DNA of 64,000 nucleotides from assembly GCF_017592555.1 (NCBI RefSeq), contig NZ_JAGFNS010000015.1:62001-126000 (forward strand), given 5' to 3'. The translations under genes and the position numbers were made by a program. A model generated the notes under the pieces. It made no database searches. It was not told the DNA's origin and saw only the letters and a list, made by a program, of their open reading frames with translations. The stretch's first letter is position 1. Every line of letters begins with the position of its first letter. This document shows positions 39,832 to 47,274 of the stretch, piece after piece. This DNA comes from Actinoplanes flavus. Lineage in GTDB: Bacteria; Actinomycetota; Actinomycetes; Mycobacteriales; Micromonosporaceae.

Positions 39832-40401
39832 GTGCCTCTTCTCACCACGCCGGCGCTTTCGCCGGGTTCGCTGTCCGCATCGGCGCAACCGGTCATCGAC
39901 GGCGAGGGGTTGCGGTTGCGGCCGTGGCGGGAGACCGACGCCGACGCGGTCGTGGCGGGCTTCGCCGACCCGGCGATCCAGCGATGGCACTGCCGAAGCC
40001 TGAGCCGGGCCGAGGCACTCGAGTGGATCGCGCAGTGGCCGCTCCGCTGGCGGGCGGAGACGGACGCGGGCTGGGCGATCGTCGAGAACGACCAGGTCGT
40101 GGGCCAGACCGGCCTGCGGCACATCAGTCTCGACGAGGGTCTCGGGCACGTCTCCTACTGGGTGCTCCCGACAGCCCGCGGCCAGCGGATCGCACCTCGC
40201 GCCCTGACCGCTCTGACCCGTTGGAGCATCGGCGAACTCGGCCTGCACCGCCTGGAGCTGAGCCACTCCACCCACAACGCGGCCTCCTGCCAGGTCGCCC
40301 AGCGGTGCGGCTACCTCCTGGAGGGCACCAAACGCAGCGAGGCCCGCCATGCCGACGGCTGGCACGACATGCACCTGCACGCCCGCCTCGCCACCGACTG
40401 A
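39832..40401 (+). CDS. GNAT family acetyltransferase (RimJ/RimL type)
   Basis: 189 aa. It begins with the family pattern LRLRPWRETDADAVVAGFAD and continues GWAIVENDQVVGQTGLRHIS, SYWVLPTARGQRIAPRALTA and LELSHSTHNAASCQVAQRCG. The acetyl-CoA loop reads RGQRIA rather than the usual R-x-x-G-x-A, which is atypical. Members acetylate ribosomal proteins, spermidine or small molecules; the substrate is unknown. No operon partner. Confidence 0.88.
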   Translation: MPLLTTPALSPGSLSASAQPVIDGEGLRLRPWRETDADAVVAGFADPAIQRWHCRSLSRAEALEWIAQWPLRWRAETDAGWAIVENDQVVGQTGLRHISLDEGLGHVSYWVLPTARGQRIAPRALTALTRWSIGELGLHRLELSHSTHNAASCQVAQRCGYLLEGTKRSEARHADGWHDMHLHARLATD

Positions 40402-40467
40402 TCTAACTCGGAGGTAGACCTACTTCCTCCCGATTAGGGCCGCTTCGCGCAGCGGAGCAGCAGGGAC

Positions 40468-41223
40468 TCAGCCGCCGGACTGAGCGGCTGAGGTGTCGCC
40501 GATGTGGTTGACCCGCCAGAGTTCGAGGCCGTCGAGGATCCGCTCCAGGCCGAAGGCGAAGCTCTGGTCCCAGACCTGTTCCGGGTCCATCTCGGTGACC
40601 CCGCTCTCCTGCCGCCAGCGCGCGTACTCGGGGTAGTCACCGGCGGTCTCCTCCAGGAACGGCTCCAACCGCTCACGGATCTCGGCTGCCGACTGCCCGG
40701 ACCGGTGGACCGCGGCGGCGACCGCGGCCTCGGTGGTGGCCGCGCCGATCACGTGCGCGGTGATCAGCGAGTGCACGTGTGACAGGACGGGCCCGGTGAA
40801 CCCGGCCGCCGACAGCAGAGCGACGCTGCGGTCGCCCATCCGCATCACGTTGGGCCCGATGGTGGGCCGCACCCCGAGCAGCCCGATCACCCAGGTATGA
40901 CGTAGCAGCATGGCCCGCATGCCGTCGGCCATCACCGACACGCCGACCCGCCACGGGGTGTCGCCCGGCTCCGGCACGTAGATCTCTCCCATCACCTGGT
41001 CGACGGCCAGTTCGAGCAGGTCGTCCTTGTTCGCCACGTGCCAGTAGAGCGAGGTGGCGCCGGATCCGAGGCGGGCCCCGAGCCGGCGCATGCTCAGGCC
41101 GGCCGCGCCCTCCGCGTCGAGGAGTTCGATCGCCGCGCGCACGATCTGCTCCCGGCTGAGGGTCGGCTGACCGGTGCGCGGGCGAGCCGGGCGGGTCCAC
41201 ACCGAGTCGGTGAATTCGGGCAT
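40468..41223 (-). CDS. TetR/AcrR family regulator of the divergent MFS exporter
   Basis: 251 aa with an N-terminal helix-turn-helix (QIVRAAIELLDAEGAAGLSM, ARLGSGATSLYWHVANKDDL) and a C-terminal ligand domain of the TetR_C class (YPEYARWRQESGV). ATG at 41223 lies 6 nt after a TATGAT -10 box, arguing for a leaderless transcript, and removes an implausible 30-residue extension through the divergent promoter. It most likely represses the efflux gene on the other side of the 89-bp intergenic region. Confidence 0.9.
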   Translation of the reverse strand: MPEFTDSVWTRPARPRTGQPTLSREQIVRAAIELLDAEGAAGLSMRRLGARLGSGATSLYWHVANKDDLLELAVDQVMGEIYVPEPGDTPWRVGVSVMADGMRAMLLRHTWVIGLLGVRPTIGPNVMRMGDRSVALLSAAGFTGPVLSHVHSLITAHVIGAATTEAAVAAAVHRSGQSAAEIRERLEPFLEETAGDYPEYARWRQESGVTEMDPEQVWDQSFAFGLERILDGLELWRVNHIGDTSAAQSGG

Positions 41224-41229
41224 GAGGTC

Positions 41230-41235
41230 ATCATA
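41230..41235 (-). promoter_or_regulatory. Leaderless -10 box of the tetR gene
   Basis: TATGAT on the minus strand ends 6 nt before the ATG at 41223, one of the best -10 matches in the window. Confidence 0.65.
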
Positions 41236-41249
41236 AAGTGACTCGCACA

Positions 41250-41281
41250 GTGTTCGAGTCCACTGGTACGGTGTTCGAGTC
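41250..41281. promoter_or_regulatory. Likely TetR operator: direct repeat with 21-bp period
   Basis: GTGTTCGAGTC occurs at 41250-41260 and again at 41271-41281, two helical turns apart. CAGTG...CACTG and TTCGA-G-TCGAA inverted repeats overlap it. It sits between the divergent tetR and MFS starts. Confidence 0.6.
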
Positions 41282-41312
41282 GAACCGAACGCTGTACGAG
41301 AGAGGCACGTCA

Positions 41313-42878
41313 ATGCCCGACCGTCACCCCCGCCGCTGGCTGATCCTGGGCGTGCTCTGCCTGAGCCTGCTCGTGGCCGTCGTGGACAACATGGTGCTCA
41401 ACATCGCCATCCCGGCCCTGATCCGCGACCTCGGCGCGAGCACCGCGGACATTCAGTGGATCATCGACGCCTACATCCTGGTCTTCGCCGGCGCACTGCT
41501 CACCGCGGGCAGTCTCTCCGACCGGCATGGTCGCCGCCTCGGCCTCGTCACCGGCCTCGCGCTCTTCGGTGGGGCGTCCGCACTGGCCACCATCTGCCAG
41601 ACCCCCGGCCAACTGATCGCGGTCCGCGGCCTGATGGGACTGGGCGCCGCCTTCCTCATGCCGGGGACCCTGGCCATCCTCACCACGGTCTTCGCGGAGG
41701 ACGAGCGGAAGAAGGCGATCGCGATCTGGAGCTCCGTGCTGATGCTCGGCGCGATCGGCGGCCCGACTCTGGGCGGCCTTCTGCTGGAGCATTTCTGGTG
41801 GGGCTCGGTCTTCCTGCTCAACATCCCGATCGTGGTGCTCGGCATCGCGGCCGCGGTGCTGATCATCCCGGAGTCCCGCGGCCCGGCCACCCGGCCCGAC
41901 ACGCTCGGCGCCCTGCTCTCCACCGTCGGCATGACCGCCCTGGTCTGGGGCGTGATCTCCGCACCCGAGCACGGCTGGCAGTCGGCGCGCACCATCGGCG
42001 GTTTCCTGCTCGCCCTGGTCGCACTCACCGGCTTCATCCTCTGGGAGCGCCGGACCGCCGAGCCGATGCTGCCGCTGTCGCTCTTCGGGGACCGCAATTT
42101 CCGGGGCGCGAGCCTGTCGCTCGTGCTGCTGTCCTTCTCGGCCGGTGGCGTGATGCTGGCGATCACGCAATACCTCCAGTTCGTCCTCGGGTACGAACCG
42201 ATCCGGGCGGGCGCCGCCTTCATCCCGATGATCGTGACCACGATGGCCTTCAACGGGGTCGGCGTGGTGGTGGACAAGAAGTTCGGTGCCCGGGTGGCGC
42301 TGTCGGCGGGCCTCCTGCTGGTCGCCGGGGGCTTCGCGATCCTCTCGTCGCTGGACGCGAGCGATGGATACCCGACGCTCGCGGCGGCTCTGGTCGCCAT
42401 CGGCATGGGCAGTGGCGTGGCGGCGCCGGCCGCGGTGGGAACGCTGCTCGGGGCGCTTCCACCGGAACGGGCCGGGGTCGGCTCGGCGGTCAACGACACC
42501 GTCCAGCAGGTGGGCACGGCACTGAGCGTGGCGATCCTGGGAAGTGTGCTGACCACGGCATATCGCGCGTCGATGCCGGCGGACGTCACCGGGCCGGCGC
42601 GTGACTCGCTCGGCGACGCGCTCGGGGTGGCCACGGCGACCGGGAACACCGGCCTGGCCGAGGCCGCACGAACCGCTTTCGTGGACGCCATCGCGGTCAC
42701 CTCTCTCATCGGCGTGGTGGGTGGGATCGCCGCGGCGATCCTGGCCGCCGCGGTGTTGCGCCCGAAGCCTGCCACGAATCCGGAGGCGCCCGGCTCGTTG
42801 TCCACAGAAGCCGAATCGGTGAATCCGTTGTCCACAGGCTCGGAGATGAAGACCGCCGGAATCGAACGCCAGTACTAA
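41313..42878 (+). CDS. MFS drug-efflux transporter, 14-helix (EmrB/QacA type)
   Basis: 521 aa with about 14 hydrophobic segments. The motif AVVDNMVLNIAIPALIRDLG is the DHA2 N-terminal signature; AGSLSDRHGRRLGLVTGLAL is motif A, and motif C is seen at GAIGGPTLGG. Proton-coupled export of drugs or metabolites is likely, controlled by the divergent TetR protein. The last 45 residues form a hydrophilic tail whose codons hold two DnaA-box sequences. ATG at 41313 is chosen because the 25-residue upstream extension is encoded by the operator region. Confidence 0.92.
   Translation: MPDRHPRRWLILGVLCLSLLVAVVDNMVLNIAIPALIRDLGASTADIQWIIDAYILVFAGALLTAGSLSDRHGRRLGLVTGLALFGGASALATICQTPGQLIAVRGLMGLGAAFLMPGTLAILTTVFAEDERKKAIAIWSSVLMLGAIGGPTLGGLLLEHFWWGSVFLLNIPIVVLGIAAAVLIIPESRGPATRPDTLGALLSTVGMTALVWGVISAPEHGWQSARTIGGFLLALVALTGFILWERRTAEPMLPLSLFGDRNFRGASLSLVLLSFSAGGVMLAITQYLQFVLGYEPIRAGAAFIPMIVTTMAFNGVGVVVDKKFGARVALSAGLLLVAGGFAILSSLDASDGYPTLAAALVAIGMGSGVAAPAAVGTLLGALPPERAGVGSAVNDTVQQVGTALSVAILGSVLTTAYRASMPADVTGPARDSLGDALGVATATGNTGLAEAARTAFVDAIAVTSLIGVVGGIAAAILAAAVLRPKPATNPEAPGSLSTEAESVNPLSTGSEMKTAGIERQY
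42798..42836 (+). promoter_or_regulatory. Two perfect DnaA boxes inside the MFS gene
   Basis: TTGTCCACA, the preferred DnaA box of high-GC actinobacteria, occurs at 42798-42806 and 42828-42836, same orientation, 30 bp apart. A third copy in the other orientation is in dapD (18598-18606). They are in coding sequence, so this may be a DnaA-binding spot or a by-product of a repeated peptide. Confidence 0.4.
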
Positions 42879-42881
42879 CAT
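42876..42881 (+). promoter_or_regulatory. Predicted leaderless -10 box of alkB
   Basis: TAACAT overlaps the stop codon of the MFS gene and ends 6 nt before the alkB ATG at 42888. Confidence 0.45.
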
Positions 42882-42887
42882 GGCGGC

Positions 42888-43520
42888 ATGACCAGCGCCT
42901 ACCAGCCTTCCATGCTCGATCTGCTGTCCGGCTCGGCCGCGGTCGAGTCGCTGACCGGCCACCTCACCCGCCACCACCTGACCGCCGGCGCCTGGGTCGA
43001 CGTCCTGCCCGGCTGGCTGCACGGCTCCGACGCCGTCTTCGAGACGCTGCTCGGCATCGACTGGCGTGCCGAGCGGCGGCGGATGTATGACGACGTCGTC
43101 GACGTCCCACGGCTCCTCCGCTGGTTCCCGGCGGAGGAGCCGCTGCCACATCTCGCGCTGACCGCCGCCCGCACCGAGCTGAACAGGCATTACGCCGACG
43201 AGCTGGGCGAGGAGTTCATGACCGCGGGGATGTGCCTGTATCGCGACGGCCGCGACAGCGTGGCCTGGCACGGCGACACCATCGGCCGCTCCGCCACGCA
43301 GGACACCATGGTCGCCATCGTCTCGTTCGGCTCCCCACGGAACCTGCTGCTGCGACCACGCGCGGGCGGGCACGAGACGCTGCGTCTCCCCCTCGGGCAC
43401 GGCGATCTGATCGTGATGGGCGGGTCCTGTCAGCGCACCTGGGAGCACGCCGTCCCCAAGACCGCGAAGCCGGTCGGGCCGCGGATCAGCGTGCAGTTCC
43501 GCCCCGCCGGCGTGGCCTGA
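42888..43520 (+). CDS. alkB: AlkB-type 2-oxoglutarate/Fe(II) dioxygenase
   Basis: 210 aa. The iron triad is H-x-D in VAWHGDTIGR and the distal His in TWEHAVPK; the 2-oxoglutarate arginines are in GPRISVQFRPAG. Upstream GMCLYRDGRDSVAWH matches AlkB rather than other dioxygenases. It removes alkyl groups from DNA or RNA bases by oxidation. Apparently monocistronic. Confidence 0.93.
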   Translation: MTSAYQPSMLDLLSGSAAVESLTGHLTRHHLTAGAWVDVLPGWLHGSDAVFETLLGIDWRAERRRMYDDVVDVPRLLRWFPAEEPLPHLALTAARTELNRHYADELGEEFMTAGMCLYRDGRDSVAWHGDTIGRSATQDTMVAIVSFGSPRNLLLRPRAGGHETLRLPLGHGDLIVMGGSCQRTWEHAVPKTAKPVGPRISVQFRPAGVA

Positions 43521-43543
43521 GATAACAGGGTCATCGCAAGTGG

Positions 43544-43581
43544 TTGACGAGTCCGTCGAGAAAGTTACACTCCAAGTGTAA
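43544..43581 (+). promoter_or_regulatory. Promoter of the liv operon with overlapping palindrome
   Basis: TTGACG (43544-43549) and TACACT (43566-43571) are 16 bp apart. The perfect palindrome TTACACT-CCA-AGTGTAA at 43565-43581 covers the -10 box and start region, the classic position for a repressor. The TetR protein encoded at 52275 or a distant regulator could bind it. Confidence 0.6.
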
Positions 43582-43634
43582 ATAGTTGATCCTCCATCTC
43601 CACCTAGGATCTCCACCGGTCCGGCGAGGCGGCC

Positions 43635-44342
43635 ATGTCAACAGATCCCCCGCTCAAGGAGCTCGCGCTCCACAACATCACGGTCCGCTTCGGCGGCTTG
43701 ACCGCACTCGATGACGTCTCCCTGCGCGTGGCGCCGGGGCGGATCGTGGGCGTCATCGGGCCGAACGGCGCGGGCAAGACCACCCTTTTCAATGTCATCT
43801 GCGGCTTCGTGAACCCGACCTCCGGGTCGCTCACGCTGGACGGGCAGCCCTGGCGGCCCCGGCCGCACCATTTGAACCGTCTCGGTATCGCGCGGACCCT
43901 TCAGGGCGTCGGCCAGTTCGCCGGCATGACCGTCCTGGAGAACGTGATGGTCGGCGCACGCAACCGGCATGCCGAGCGGGAGGCGCTCACCGCCCTGGAG
44001 CGGTGCGGCGTCGCCCGGTACGCGGGCGCCCATCCCGGCGCTCTGCCGTACGCGATTCGTAAACGCATCGAGCTGGCGCGGGCGCTGGTCGCCAAGCCAC
44101 GCATTCTGATGCTCGACGAGCCGGCCGGCGGGCTGGACTCCGATGAGATCCGCTGGCTCGGCACCCTGATCAAGGAGGTCGGCACCACGGTTCTGCTGGT
44201 CGAGCACCACATGGACCTGGTGATGTCGGTCTGCGACGAGATCCTGGTGCTCGATTTCGGCAAGTCGATCGCGCTCGGCACCCCGGGCGAGATCAGCGAG
44301 AACCCACGGGTGACCGAGGCCTATCTCGGCGCTCCGGCCTGA
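43635..44342 (+). CDS. livG: Branched-chain amino acid-type ABC transporter ATPase
   Basis: 235 aa. Walker A is GPNGAGKTT, Walker B is RILMLDEPAGGL, the H-loop is LLVEHHMDLVM. The ABC signature is the divergent LPYAIRKRIELARAL in place of LSGGQ, as occurs in some LivG-like proteins. It works with LivF, LivH and LivM below, but is separated from livF by 291 bp, which is unusual. The substrate of the transporter need not be an amino acid. Confidence 0.9.
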   Translation: MSTDPPLKELALHNITVRFGGLTALDDVSLRVAPGRIVGVIGPNGAGKTTLFNVICGFVNPTSGSLTLDGQPWRPRPHHLNRLGIARTLQGVGQFAGMTVLENVMVGARNRHAEREALTALERCGVARYAGAHPGALPYAIRKRIELARALVAKPRILMLDEPAGGLDSDEIRWLGTLIKEVGTTVLLVEHHMDLVMSVCDEILVLDFGKSIALGTPGEISENPRVTEAYLGAPA

Positions 44343-44456
44343 CCCGGGGCGCCGTTTCCCTACCGGGCTGACGACCCGGCCACGTTGAAATCTCTCGCGG
44401 TACCGGTCTTTTCCGCACCACGGGCCAGGCCGGCCTCTCATTTCGCATATCCGGAA

Positions 44457-44475
44457 AGCCGGGCATCACCCGGCT
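44457..44475 (+). terminator. Hairpin between livG and livF
   Basis: AGCCGGG (44457-44463) and CCCGGCT (44469-44475) form a 7-bp stem followed by CTCCT. It might reduce read-through or act as an attenuator inside the transporter operon. No gene is seen in 44343-44518. Confidence 0.4.
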
Positions 44476-44518
44476 CTCCTCGGCATACCCACCGAGCGGC
44501 CCCGAAGGAGGAGCGCCG

Positions 44519-44560
44519 ATGATCACCCGTACCCCGGCACCGGCCGGAGACGCCCCATGA
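44519..44560 (+). CDS. 13-residue peptide, possible coupler
   Basis: MITRTPAPAGDAP, preceded by AAGGAGGAG at a good distance. Its stop overlaps the ATG of the next tiny ORF (ATGA). No known homologue; its main role may be to bring ribosomes to livF. Confidence 0.35.
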   Translation: MITRTPAPAGDAP

Positions 44561-44637
44561 GCGAGCTCGCGAGCGCATCATCGGGCCTGGTCCGGAGCTC
44601 ACGGCAACGCCGGAGCGCACCGGAGGCGTCGCCATGA
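44557..44637 (+). CDS. 26-residue peptide overlapping livF
   Basis: The peptide starts MSELASASSGLVRSSRQRR and ends at a TGA overlapping the livF ATG (ATGA). Its beginning contains the palindrome GCGAGCTCGC within AGCGAGCTCGCGAGC, a sequence style that I recall from intergenic repeats in Micromonosporaceae, so this may be a repeat element translated by chance. Confidence 0.35.
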   Translation: MSELASASSGLVRSSRQRRSAPEASP

Positions 44638-45353
44638 CCGGGGCGTTACTGCAGGTCGACGGCCTGACCGCCGGGTACGGCGCGGCACCGGTCCTGCACG
44701 ACGTCGGTCTCACCGTCCAACCGGGAGAGATCGTCGCCGTGCTCGGGGCGAACGGCGCGGGCAAGACCACTCTCCTGCGCACCCTCTCGGGCCTGGTACG
44801 CAGCTCGCGTGGCCGGGTCGTCTTCGACGGCGCGGACCTCGCCGGCACCAAGGTGGAACACCTGGTGCGGCGGGGCATCGCGCACGTCCCGGAGGGACGC
44901 GGCGTGGTCACCGAACTGACCGTGGACGAGAACCTGCGGCTCGGCGGGCTCTGGCGGCGCGATCGGGCGGATGCCCGAAAAGCGCTCGACGAGGTCTACG
45001 AGCTGTTCCCGTCGCTGGCACAACGTCGCGGCTTCGCCGGCCATCAACTGTCCGGCGGTGAGCGGCAGATGCTGGCCCTGGGCCGGGCACTGGTCGGGCG
45101 GCCGAGGCTGCTGCTGCTCGACGAGCCGTCGCTGGGTCTCGCGCCGAAGGTGACCGGCCAGATCATGGCGCTGCTTCGTGACCTGCGGGAACGCACCGGG
45201 CTGGCGGTTCTGCTGGTCGAACAGAACGTCCGCAGCGCCCTCTCCATCGCCGACGAGGGCGTGGTGCTCGCGCTGGGCCGGGTGGTGGCCCGCAACCGGG
45301 CGTCGGTGTTGCGCGACGACGCCGATCTCCGTCACGCCTACCTGGGGTTCTAG
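44634..45353 (+). CDS. livF: Branched-chain amino acid-type ABC transporter ATPase
   Basis: 239 aa. Walker A is GANGAGKTTLLRTL, the signature is LSGGERQMLALGRAL, Walker B is LLLLDEPSLGLAP and the H-loop is LLVEQNVRSAL. It contains the LivF-type HVPEGRGVVTELTVDENL. livH begins 2 nt after its stop. Second ATPase of the HAAT importer. Confidence 0.93.
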   Translation: MTGALLQVDGLTAGYGAAPVLHDVGLTVQPGEIVAVLGANGAGKTTLLRTLSGLVRSSRGRVVFDGADLAGTKVEHLVRRGIAHVPEGRGVVTELTVDENLRLGGLWRRDRADARKALDEVYELFPSLAQRRGFAGHQLSGGERQMLALGRALVGRPRLLLLDEPSLGLAPKVTGQIMALLRDLRERTGLAVLLVEQNVRSALSIADEGVVLALGRVVARNRASVLRDDADLRHAYLGF

Positions 45354-45355
45354 CG

Positions 45356-46234
45356 ATGGACCGATTCATCTATCTGACCTTCGACGGGCTCAGCCGCGGC
45401 CTGGTCTACGCCGCGTTCGCCCTGGCCCTGGTCCTGATCTGGCGCGCCGCGCGGATCGTCAACTTCGCGCAGGGCTCGATGGCGGTGGCCGCCGTCTACG
45501 TCGCCTACTCGGTGACGAACGCGACCGGGTCCTACTGGCTCGGGTTCGTGGTCGCCCTGCTGGCCGGGCTCCTGCTCGGCGTCCTGGTCGAACGAGTGGT
45601 GATGCGATTCGTCGACCATTCTTCACCGCTCAACGGGGTGGTGGTGGCGCTCGGCCTGGTCCTGGTTCTGCAGGGCACGCTCGGCATCGTCTACGGCAAC
45701 GAGTACCAGCCGGTGGAGACGCCGTTCAGCCGGGACGCGTTCGAGGTGGGCGGGATCGCGATGCTGTCGCGGTACGACCTGTTCGTCTTCGCCGCGGTGG
45801 GCACGGTGGTCGTCGTTCTCACGCTGCTCTTCACTCGTACGGCGGTCGGCCTGCGGATGCGGGCGGCGGCCTTCGCACCGGACGTGTCCCGCCTGCTCGG
45901 CGTCTCGGTGGGCGGCATGTTGACGCTCGGCTGGGCGCTGGCGGCGGCGGTCGGGTCGCTCGCCGGGATGCTGGTCGTCCCCACCGAGCTGGGCGTCCAC
46001 CCGACCGCCATGGACGTCGTCTTCGTCTCGGCGTTCACGGCCGCGGTGGTCGGCGGTCTGGACAGCCCGATCGGTGCGGTCGTCGGCGGCCTGGTCGTGG
46101 GTCTGCTGCTGTCGTACGTCAGCGGATACATCGACGTCACGGTCGCCCCGATGGCGATCCTCGCCCTGCTCGTGCTGGTGCTGCTCGGCAAGCCGGGCGG
46201 CCTGTTCTCCAGTTCGAAAGCGAGGGTGGCGTGA
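45356..46234 (+). CDS. livH: Branched-chain amino acid-type ABC transporter permease
   Basis: 292 aa with about eight hydrophobic segments. It has the LivH start LSRGLVYAAFALALVLIWRA and ARIVNFAQGSMAVAAVYVAY, plus VGGLDSPIGAVVGGLVVGLL near the C-terminus. The stop overlaps the livM start (GTGA). Confidence 0.93.
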   Translation: MDRFIYLTFDGLSRGLVYAAFALALVLIWRAARIVNFAQGSMAVAAVYVAYSVTNATGSYWLGFVVALLAGLLLGVLVERVVMRFVDHSSPLNGVVVALGLVLVLQGTLGIVYGNEYQPVETPFSRDAFEVGGIAMLSRYDLFVFAAVGTVVVVLTLLFTRTAVGLRMRAAAFAPDVSRLLGVSVGGMLTLGWALAAAVGSLAGMLVVPTELGVHPTAMDVVFVSAFTAAVVGGLDSPIGAVVGGLVVGLLLSYVSGYIDVTVAPMAILALLVLVLLGKPGGLFSSSKARVA

Positions 46235-47274
46235 CGGGCATGACGGACATGCAGCAGAAGGCGAGCGCGTCGACCGTACCGGAAACGGGTTTGAACGTGC
46301 CGAAGCGCCGGCGGCGCCCGCACCCGGCCCTGGTGATCGTGGCCGGCGGGATTCTGGTGGTGGCGCTGACCTATGTGCTGCCGCCGTTCCGGAACTACCA
46401 GCTCGCCACGATGGGCGCCTACTTCTGCGTCACCGCGGGCCTGACCGTCCTCACCGGACTGAACGGCCAGTTGTCGCTGGGGCACGGCGCGCTGATGGCG
46501 ACCGGCGCCTACACCCTGGCACTGACGCAGAACAGGTGGGTGAACCTGCCGCTCAGTTTCGCCGTGGCGGTTCTGGTGACGACCGCCGCCGGCGCGGTGA
46601 TCGGCCTGGCCGCGGCCCGGCTGCGCGGCCCCTATCTGGCCGGCCTCACCCTGGCCGTGGCGATCGTGGTCCCGTCGGTGACCAGCACGTTCGACGAGAC
46701 GTTCAACAGCGACCAGGGCCTGTCGGTGATCCTGAACCCGCCGCCGGAGACGATCCCGATGGAGCGCTGGCAGGCGTGGTTGTGCTGGGGTGCGGCGCTG
46801 GTCGTGGTGCTGCTGCTGGCGCTGCTGATCCGTGGCCGGTTCGGGCGGGACCTGCGCGCCGTCCGCGACGACGAGACCGCCGCCAAGCTGGCCGGGATCA
46901 ACATCGCACGGACCCAGGTGCTGGCGTTCGTGGTGAGCGCCGTCTGCGCCGGTGTCGCCGGCGCGCTGTTCGCCGTCCTCGCGCAGAGCGTCTCACCCGG
47001 CGCGTTCCCGCTGACGCTCTCCCTGTTCCTGGTCATGGCCATCGTGATCGGCGGGCTGGGAAGCCTGTTCGGCGCCCTGTGGGGCGCGGTTCTGCTGGTG
47101 CTGCTTCCCACGCTGGCCCAGTCCGTCGGTGAGCAGACCGGATCGCAGCAGCTCGAGGGCAACCTCGCGCTCGTCGTCTTCGGTGTGGTGCTCGTCGTCG
47201 TCATGCTCGCCGCCCCCGGCGGCCTCGCATCCATCCCATCTCGAATTTCACGTCTTATCAGGAGGAATCGATGA
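46231..47274 (+). CDS. livM: Branched-chain amino acid-type ABC transporter permease
   Basis: 347 aa with about ten hydrophobic segments after a 35-residue basic N-terminus (PKRRRRPHPALV). Typical LivM parts are LTVLTGLNGQLSLGHGALMA, RGRFGRDLRAVRDDETAAK and GGLGSLFGALWGAVLLVLLP. GTG at 46231 overlaps the livH stop. It overlaps the next gene by 4 bp. Confidence 0.92.
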   Translation: MTGMTDMQQKASASTVPETGLNVPKRRRRPHPALVIVAGGILVVALTYVLPPFRNYQLATMGAYFCVTAGLTVLTGLNGQLSLGHGALMATGAYTLALTQNRWVNLPLSFAVAVLVTTAAGAVIGLAAARLRGPYLAGLTLAVAIVVPSVTSTFDETFNSDQGLSVILNPPPETIPMERWQAWLCWGAALVVVLLLALLIRGRFGRDLRAVRDDETAAKLAGINIARTQVLAFVVSAVCAGVAGALFAVLAQSVSPGAFPLTLSLFLVMAIVIGGLGSLFGALWGAVLLVLLPTLAQSVGEQTGSQQLEGNLALVVFGVVLVVVMLAAPGGLASIPSRISRLIRRNR

